DNA of 12,620 bases from Baffinella frigidus (Eukaryota > Cryptophyceae > Cryptomonadales > Baffinellaceae). Of this stretch, positions 1-9,000 are shown in pieces. The stretch spans positions 110,029 through 122,648 of the forward strand of contig MU646582.1 of the NCBI GenBank assembly GCA_026770585.1. Direction: 5' to 3'. The notes beneath the pieces are model-generated. The model had not been told where the DNA came from. It made no database searches and worked only from the letters and a program-made list of their open reading frames with translations. Each line of letters opens with the position of its first letter. Position 1 is the stretch's first letter. The position numbers were made by a program, and so were the translations under genes.

Positions 1-26
1 TCGCGCACCGCCAACAGGGTGTTGAG
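1..26 (+). CDS. FG-GAP protein, exon 1 (3' end only)
   Basis: The last codons read AHRQQGVE and stop at GAG followed by GTACCT, a plausible donor, in phase 0. The next exon starts in phase 0 with VLHLATG, so the join reads [14 protein letters not shown]. This agrees with the family pattern of a hydrophobic strand, a short Q/G turn and another strand. A second, longer copy of the same exon end lies at about 178-216. Either could be the one used; this one keeps the AH dipeptide that I recall in plant relatives. The exon continues upstream of the window. Confidence 0.55.
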
Positions 27-3000
27 GTACCTTGCTAAACCCTAAACTCTGAACCGAAATCCTGAACCCGAAACACGAAATCTTGGAACCGTGAAACCTG
101 AACCTGGACCCCGAAAAACTGAACCCGGAACCCGGAACCCGGAACCCGAAACACGAAACACGAAACCCGTGAAGAAAGTGAATGTGATCGTCGTGTCCCG
201 CCAGCAGGGCGTTGAGGTGCTTCGCTAAACCCTAACCCCTGAACACGAAGCACGAGCCCCGAGACACAAAACCCGAAACCCGAAACTGTGGACCCGAAAC
301 CGTGAACCCGAGCCCCTGAACACGAAACACGAGACAGTGAAGCTGCAACGGTGAACCCGAAACCCGAAATCCGAAACCCGAACTTCCAGCCCCCTGCCGC
401 TTGAAAGGTCTCTCTCCTCAACACACGCACACGCCGTCTCGCTCTGGGCAGGCGCTACGCCTGCGCACGGGGCGCACGTTGAGCGAAGCGCGCAGCGCCC
501 AAACCCGTTTCGGCTTCACGGTTTCGGGATGCGCTTATACAGGACATAAATTAAATCAAAACAAACCCAGGTGCTTCACCTGGCCAGTGCTCGAGAGAAC
601 CCCTCCCTCGTGTTCCTACTGTATGAAACCCCACACCCGAAACCTTGATCCGCATGTGAGCACTAGGTTCGCATGTTAGCATTAGGTTCGACGGACCTAA
701 CTCCCATGCCGTGGTGGTATACATAGTGGCCATGTTGGTTTCGTTCCGTCGTGAACGCACGTTGCGCTCTACAGTCCACCTACCCTAACACAGGCTACCG
801 TAACGCATACTTACCCTCCACACATACTCCTTCGGCCGGCCCCCGAAGGCAAACAGCAAAAAACTAGACAGCAAGGGGGGACACCAAAAAGCATACCTAC
901 CCTCCACACATACTCAATCAGTCCGGCCCCGACGGGTATGTGTTAGGGTAGGTCCTCTGTATTAATCAATCTCTCATCTCGGCAGGTGCTTCACCTGGCC
1001 ACGGCGGCCGTGTCGGTATGAAGACAGGCCTCTCTTCCCAGCACACTCGCACGCCGTATGTTGGGAAGCCTCTTTTCCCAACACACTCTCTTCCCAACAC
1101 ACTCTCTTCCCAACACACTCACACGAGTGTGTTGGCCTCTCTCCCCAACACACTCACACGCCTCGCTCTCTTCAGGTGCTCCACCTGGCCACGGGGCGCA
1201 CGTTGAGCGACGCGCGCAGCGCCCAAACCCGTTTCGGCTTCACGGTTTCGGGATGCGCTTATACAGGACATAAATTAAATCAAAACAAACCCAGGTGCTT
1301 CACCTGGCCAGTGCTCGAGAGAACCCCTCCCTCGTGTTCCTACTGTATGAAACCCCACACCCGAAACCTTGATCCGCATGTGAGCACTAGGTTCGCATGT
1401 TAGCATTCGGTTCGACGGACCTAACTCCCATGCCGTGGTGGTATACATAGTGGCCATGTTGGTTTCGTTCCGTCGTGAACGCACGTTGCGCTCTACAGTC
1501 CACCTACCCTAACACAGGCTACCGTAACGCATACTTACCCTCCACACATACTCCTTCGGCCGGCCCCCGAATTCCCCCTGCAGGGAAGTATGTCTGAAGG
1601 GTGGACACCATAACGCATACCTACCCTCCACACATACTCAATCAGTCCGGCTCCGACGGGTATGTGTTAGGGTAGGTCCTCTGTATTAATCAATCTCTCA
1701 TCTCGGCAGGTGCTTTACCTGGCCACGGCGGCCGTGTCGGTATGAAGACAGGCCTATCTTCCCAGCACACTCACACGCCGTATGTTGGGAAGCCTCTTTT
1801 CCCAACACACTCTCTTCCCAACACACTCTCTTCCCAACACACTCACACGAGTGTGTTGGCCTCTCCCCCCAACACACTCACACGCCTCGCCCTCTTCAGG
1901 TGCTCCACCTGGCCACGGGGCGCACGTTGAGCGACGCGCGCACCGCCCAAACTCGTTTCGGCTTCACGGTCTCGGGATGCACCTACACGTGACGCAAATT
2001 AAATCAAAACAAACCCAGGTGCTACACCTGGCCACGGGGCGGCCAGTGCTCGAGCTGCAGCTTCCGCGGGGGATGACCCACGTCGACCTCAACCGCGACG
2101 GCGCCATCGACAGGTAGTGAGCCTCGAAACCTCGAATTCGAACAGGTTACGAGCAGGGTACTGCGCCGTGAGCCGTGAGAACAGGTTACTGAGCCTCGAG
2201 GCGCCATGTCGATGGCGTCTGTTGACCTCAACCGGGATAGCGCGATTTCATCCGGACGAGTATTCATAATGAATACGATTTCGGGGATCTCCGATTCGAT
2301 TTTTGTGTATCTTGAGGCTCTAAATGAAGTCTAGATAGACGACTGTCTTATGTATACCCCTTAAGACACACCAAAATCGTATTCATTATGAATACTCGGC
2401 GGGATTAGATTGACAGGTAGTGAGCCTCGAGAACAGACAGGTTAGAAGAGAGGAGACTTTTATTGAACTTATGACGTCGGACCGTAAACTTAAAGCGTCC
2501 AGAGAGGGCTCGAACCAAGTGCTTCCTAACTAAGGACCTAAATGTACAACCGGATCTACCTACCTTAGCGTCGGAGGCGTTCGCTTCACGACTCTGCAAA
2601 CAGGTTACTGAACCTCGCGCACACGTCGACCTCAACCGCGACGGCGCCATCGACAGGTCCGCTCCCCAGGCTCTACCTTTAGCATAATTTCCTCTAAATT
2701 TCGCATAATTTTCTCTAAATCGCATAATTTTCTCTGAATTTCGCATAATTTTCTCTAAATTTCGCATAATTTTCTAAATTTAGCATAATTTTCTTCGGGT
2801 TCTTCGGGTTGTGCCGGGAATGGTCATGTACCCCCCCAGTGAGCCTCGAGAACAGACAGGTTACTGACCCTCGCGCACTCGTCGACCTCAACCGCGACGG
2901 CGCTATCGACAGGTCCGCTCACAAGGCTCTTAATTTAGCACACTTTCCTCTAAACTTCGCATAATTTTCTCTCAATTTAACATAATTTTCTCTAAAATTG

Positions 3001-5527
3001 GCATTATTTTCTTCGGGTTGTACCGGGAATGGTCACGTACCTCCCCCCCGGCTATCGACAGGTACCTCTCTCCACGCATCACTCTACACCCTAAACTCTA
3101 CACCCTGAACCCTAAACCCCCAACCCTAAACCCCCAACTCTAAACCCTAAACTCTACACCCTGAACCCCAACCCCCCAACCCTAAACCCCCAACTCTACA
3201 CCCTAAACTCTACACCCTGAACCCCAACCCCCCAACCCTGAACCCCCAATCCTGAACCCCCAACCCTAGTCCCTCAATCCTCAAGGTTGAAACTCTCATC
3301 CCTCAATGCTAAAGGTTTGAACCCTGCCCCAGGGTGGCGGCAGTGATTGGGGAGGGGGCGGTGGTCCGTCCTGAGTTCTTGCTCAACCTCTAGCGCACGC
3401 AACCCCTCTCGCTAAGTCATGCTAACAACTGCCGTGCTTACACCTCAACCCTACACCAGGGTTGAGGCGGTGATTGGGGAGGGGGTGGTGATCTCATACG
3501 CAAACACTTATAATTTATAAACTGGATTCGATGAAATTTACTACACAGAACGATCTTTACTAGTAATATTAAAGCAAACGTGTAGTAATTTTGATTGAAA
3601 TTCAGTTTATAAATTATAAGTGTTTCCGTATGAGATCCGTCCGGAGGGTTACCCTCGTATCAACATCTTGCTGTGCCCCAACCCCCAACACATACACCCT
3701 ACACCCTGAACCCCTCAACAATAAACAATAAACAATACAAAATAAACAATAAATAAAAAATACATAATAATAAACAATCGCCCCCAAATCAGGGTGGAGG
3801 CGGTGATTGGGGAGGGGGCGGTGATTCGTCCGGAGGGGCACCGTATCTCAGACGTGGACATGCCTTCCTGCTACGCATGGGTCACCACAGGTACCATTTC
3901 AGTTCAGTTCTTTCAGTCATTCCCCTCTGTATGACGCTCACGTGCAAACCCTGAATGGTGCGATAAAACTCTCAAATCAGGTACCCACACTCCTTTAGGA
4001 TTCAGGATTCAGGATTCATTGTTCAGGGTTCAGGGTTCAGGGCTGTATGTAGTGATTGGGGAGGGGGCGGTGATCCGTCCGAAGGGGCACCGTATCTCAG
4101 ACGTCGACATGCCCTCCTGCTACGCATGGGTCACCACAGGTATTTAATCGCGGTGAGTATTTGAGTCAAATACGATCTTGGTAACGAATTTTACTACACA
4201 CCTGGTTTTACTATTACTTTTATGAACCAATTGTGTAGTAATTTTCGTCGATAGGTCCTAGAAATCGTATTTGACTCAAATACTCGTCCGGATGATATTG
4301 TAGAAATGTGCTCCGCGCGGATTTGTTCAGAGTTGGTGGTGGGGCGGGAAAAAAAAGAGCGCGGCCCACCGAGACAAAAGTCGAGAGTGGAACGTCTCAA
4401 AGCAAAAGTGGAACCTCTGTTAACTTAAGAAGTAACAGTGGAGAATGGTTGACATGTTGTAGGTGGGTGATGTCACATCTTCGTGTAAAACCCATGCCTC
4501 AGAAAGCATATCCCTTAAGTGGCGAGTAGGCTCATACGCCCTACGGTAGGGCCCTAGGACCTGCCTAGGGCGAGTTAGGGCGAATATTCGCCCGTCCGCC
4601 ACTTAAGGGATAAGTTCGCCTACGAAAGCATAGAAGTTTGCAAGTGATTGGGGGGGGGGCGGTGATCCGTCTGGAGGGTTTAGGGTTAGGGTTTAGGGTT
4701 TAGGGTTTAGGTCGCCGTATCTCGGATGTGGGCATGCCTTCCTGCTTCGCATGGGTCACCACAGGTACCAACACTCTTATCTCAGAAAAGGGATTTTTAA
4801 ATTCGTTTTCTTAAGTCACCCCCCCTTCAAATTTGTCAACTTATGCGCAGAGAAAAGAATAAGTTGACGAATTTGTACAGGAATTGGCTTAAGAAAACGA
4901 ATTTAAAAATCCCTTTTCTGAGATAAACTCCCATCCACCCACCCAGCGGGCTGCAAAGGGATTTTTGGTGGCTTGGCCAAGCCGGGAACCGTGAACCGGT
5001 TCGGATCTCCGTAGGAACAACCCTATATCCCTACTACTGGAAAGCCCCAGGGGAAGTTTCAAAACGTAGCGGCAAGATTCTTGCCTCTACTTTGGAGCCA
5101 TTTTACCCTCAAAAGGCAATTTCCCTATATCCCTACGGGTGGCCAACCACAGGGTGCTAGCGATCATCCACTTATGGGTTGTTCACGAAATCCCTTTGTA
5201 GTGCGCTGTGTGGCCCTGGACCCTGAACCCCAAATCCTCACCTCCCAAGCCCTAACCCCTCCGCCCTAACTTACAGGAACGCCGCCGGCTTTGGAGGTCG
5301 TGGTCTCCACATCTCTCTCTCTCGCTCGCTCGCTCTCTCTCTCTCGCTCGCTTTCTCTCTCGCTCGCTCGCTCTCTCTCTTTCTCGCTCGCTTTCTCTCT
5401 CTCTCGCTCGTTCTCTCTCTCTTTCTCGCTCGATTTCTCTCTCTCTCTCGCTCGCTCTCTCTCTCTCTCTCTCGCTCGCTTTCTCTCTCGCTCGCTCGCT
5501 CTCTCTCTTTCTCGCTCGCTTTCTCTC

Positions 5528-5573
<46 letters not shown>

Positions 5574-5595
5574 TCGCTCGCTCTCTCTCGCTCGC

Positions 5596-5628
<33 letters not shown>

Positions 5629-5946
5629 GAACCCTCCGCCCTAACTCACAGGAACGCCGCCGACGCACACGCTCTTCAACGAGACCATCTGCAAACCCTG
5701 AACCCCAAACCCTCAAACCCTGCATATCATTACCCTAAACCCTGAACCCTGCACCCTGAACCCTGAACCCTGCACCCTACACATCATGACGGGAACCCCA
5801 AACTCCAAGCCCTAACCCGTATAGTATACCCTGAACGCGCAGGGACGCCGCCCACGTACGGCATACATCCTAAACTATCAACCCTCAACCCAAACCCCAT
5901 TGACTGAGCCTCTCTCTCTCGCACGCGCTCTCTCTCTCTCTCTCGC

Positions 5947-5983
<37 letters not shown>

Positions 5984-6010
5984 CTCGCTCGCTCTCTCTC
6001 GCTCGCTCTC

Positions 6011-6041
<31 letters not shown>

Positions 6042-9000
6042 GAACCCTACGCCGTAACTCACAGGAACGCCGCCGACGCACGCGCTCTTCAACGAGACCA
6101 TCTGCAAACTCGACTCCCCCTTCCGCAAGATGGTCTCCCCCACCAACCCAAAGCGACTTAAACCCCGGTTGTCGAAAACGGGATTTCCCCCAGGCGATAC
6201 ACGTTAACGCATATCAGCCGTCTAATCACCCACACAGGGAAACCCTAGGTCCCTAGGCGTGTCCTACCGTAGGGTCCCTACGGAATACACATCCGAAGCT
6301 CCCAGATTCGAAATAAGCTGTTTCGGGTTGCTGGTGGAGGGGAGGAGACGCACGCGCTCTTCACTGAGACCATCTGCAAACTCGACTCCCCCTTCCGCAA
6401 GATTCGTCACGCAAGCTTCCAGCCCTGGAGGGCTTTTTGGGGCCCTGAAGCGGATCAAATCCCTTTTCGAGGCCTGAAATGTTTCAAAGTCTGAAAAAGG
6501 GGTGAGTGTAGAGGGGATTTGATCCGCTTCAGGTCCCAAAAAGCCCATCAGGGCTGGAAGCTTGCGTAACGAAGATGGTCTCTCCCGCCAACCCAAAGCG
6601 GCTCAAATCGGGGTTTCCACCTGTAGCAATGTTCACCAGAGGTACAGATTTCTGTACCAGCCATCTATTCACCCCTCTTGGAAATCCCTAGGTCCCTAGG
6701 GGCTTACGCTGCGCCATTTGACCAGGCCTTAATTTGGTGTGGATTCATTGATTTTACAGTGAATTCACTGACTCAAGACGTATAGCCACTCGGGGCTACC
6801 GTAGCATCCTCAACCCTCAATCTAATCTCCGCAAAAAGTATTAATTACTTGCTTTTGGCCAACGAAATTTACTACACGATTGGGTTCTACTAGTAATAGT
6901 AAAGCGTTTGAGTAGTAAAATTCGGTGCGCCAAAAGCAATGAAGTAATACTTTTGTGGAGATGAAATCTGCGGAAGTGAGAGTGGGCCACCTTCGAGGTC
7001 CACTATCCTGAGCTCTGAACCCCACACATCATTACGGGAACCCCAAACCTTAACCATGAACCCTGAACGCGAATAGCGGAGCCCTGAACTATCCCTCAAG
7101 TGGCCAGGCAGTCAAAATTGACGGCCAAGATGTCCTAGGCAGGTCCTAGGGCCCTACGGTAGGGCGTATGAGCCTACTGGGCACTTGAGGGATACACTCC
7201 AAACCCCACGCCATGACCCCTCCGCCGTAATGCGCAGACACTCTCCCAGGGTCTAAACCTTGAACCTCGCTCAACTCTCACCCCAAACGCTGACCCCGCA
7301 ACCCGCAACCCCAACTCAGGTGAAGTCCATTACGGAGCAGCACCGCCGGGGGAGGGAGGTGGACTCTCACACAAAGCTGCTCGCGACCACCCCCGCCGTC
7401 ATCCCTCGCCACGCGGTGCTAACCCCTCCCCGGGCATCTGGTCCCTCCCCGATGCGTGAAACGAATTCACATCGGAGGGGGGTCCTAACAAGCCTCCGGC
7501 GGCCCCTGCGGGGGGCTTGCTGCGCGACCCGAATCCTGGTCGACCACTGCGGTGGCTTTCTCTGCCATCTGGTCCCTCCCCGATGCGTGAAACGAATTCA
7601 CATCGGAGGGGGGTCCTAACAAGCCTCCGGCGGCCCCTGCGGGGGGCCTGCTGCACTAATCAAATGCGACCCGAATCCCGGTCGACCCCTGCGGGGGGCT
7701 TCCCGGGCGCCTGGTCCCTCTCCGATGCGTGCAACGAATGAACATCGGAGGGGGACCTGACCAGCCTCCGCCGTCATCCCTCGCCACGCGGTGCTCCTCC
7801 CCCCCTCTACCTTCTCACATCAGCCACTTCTGACATCCGCCAGGGGTTAAGGTCCAGGGTGTAGGGTTGACATGGTCCAGGGTCGAGCGTTAACAGGGGG
7901 CATGGTGTAGGGTCAGTAGGGTCCAGGGTGTAGGGGTTGGAAAGGAGAGGGGGGGGGGTGGACTCACACACAAAGCTGCTGGCCACCTCCCCTGCCGTCG
8001 TTCCGTGCCACGCGGTTCTGAACCCTCCAACCTTCTTACTTCGATCAGGGGTTTAGGTTCCAGGGTGTAGGGTTAACGGGGTCCAGCGTTTAGGGGTTGA
8101 ACAGGAGAGGGGGTGGACGCACACACAAAGGTTCTCGCGACCGCCCCCGCCGGCCCACACGAGGCTATCCATGCGAACAGAATAAAAGGGCGTTTAAAAA
8201 AATTGTGGGGAAATGATCACGTTTCCCCCGTGAAAACCGGGAGGAAACGTGATCATTTGCTGACTTTTGGCGTGTTTTCTGGGTAATAATCCAATAATTG
8301 ACTTATGAATCTGTTCGTATAGATAGCCTCGTGTGGGCATCCCGCGCCACACGGTGGCTCCTCCTACTTTCTTGCATCAGCAAGCAGCCCTAGACCCTAA
8401 ACCCTGAACCCTAAACCCGAACCCCTAACCCCCAAACCCTGCCGTCATGCCGCGCCAGGCGGTTCGCGTGCTAACCGGATTCTGCCCTAATTAAATTTAC
8501 TTAGGGCCCTAATTAATCTTATTCCAACTCCTATGAACACATAGGGATCCATTTTCTTTTAGATCAAACATGTCCCCGGATAAGCGTTGACGCTGCCTGT
8601 TAATGAAACGTGGAAGGTTGAAACCGTTCAATTATAACGCCCCACACTAATAGGGTAACGGCCTGAAAATGGGGTAGTTAGGCCTACGGCATTGCCTAGG
8701 ACCTCCTACCGTAGGCCGAGACATTTTGGTCCTGGGATCCCTCGGCCTACGGTAGGAGGTCCTAGGCAATGCCGTATGCAGATGGACGCCCTGCGAAATT
8801 GATTCCATTAGGTGTCCCGCACTCATCGCCTAAACCCTAAACCCTAAACCCTCAACTAGGTGTCCCGCACTCATCGCCTAAACCCTAAACCCTGACCTAG
8901 GATCGAGATGTGATGGACCGGAACATCGATACGTATCCCACACGAGGCTATCCATGCGAGCAGATCCACAACTTAATTATTGGGTTATTGCCCAGGAAAC

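Larger units (their letters stand above)
449..1950 (+). pseudogene. Seven upstream echoes of the exon 2 acceptor side
   Basis: Copies of the exon 2 start, each preceded by CAG, begin at 452 (diverged), 571, 986, 1176, 1295, 1710 and 1900. The real exon starts at 2019. They read as VLHLATG variants for about 20-40 nt and then diverge. Those at 571 and 1295 lack the ACGGGGCGG block and jump to GTGCTCGAG, which occurs later in exon 2. They are potential decoy 3' splice sites. Confidence 0.8.
403..2040. repeat. 724-bp tandem repeat, about 2.2 units
   Basis: Landmarks recur at a constant offset of 724: the block CACGGGGCGCACGTTGAGCG at 466, 1190 and 1914; the TA-flanked transposon at 772 and 1496; the minus-strand ORF at 551-760 and 1275-1484. 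The third unit is partial and runs straight into exon 2 at 2019. Units 1 and 2 are nearly identical over most of their length, which implies a recent duplication. Each unit contains a CT/ACACAC-rich tract with a short repeat (TCTCTTCCCAACACAC, e.g. 1074-1135) and several copies of the exon 2 acceptor region. No independent gene is supported. Confidence 0.9.

Noticed and set aside
27-402. A true chromosome end at the left of the window
   Set aside because: The heptamers are degenerate, interspersed with exon copies, and similar arrays occur throughout the window, so they are interstitial.
551-1484. Near-identical 69-aa minus-strand ORFs at 551-760 and 1275-1484
   Set aside because: They are copies carried by the 724-bp tandem repeat, have no recognisable motif and overlap exon 2 echoes on the other strand. 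Near-identity reflects recent duplication, not selection.
2495-2590. Possible minus-strand tRNA (GGTTCGAGCCC B-box-like string)
   Set aside because: The sequences beside the loop do not pair as a T-stem and no acceptor or anticodon stem fits.
4308-4529. 73-aa + strand ORF
   Set aside because: It ends inside the inverted repeat of the 4511 element and shows no family motif.
5252-6146. RE-rich or SL-rich ORFs on both strands
   Set aside because: Simple translations of the CT/CTCGCTCG tracts; low complexity in every frame.
7260-7619. 119-aa ORF covering exon 5 as a single gene
   Set aside because: It begins in telomere-like sequence and ends in the tandem repeat. Only the VDSHTK...PRHA part is family-like.
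7427-7765. CRISPR-like regular repeat array
   Set aside because: Only three units of 131-142 bp with no variable spacers, in a eukaryotic intron; it is a plain tandem repeat.
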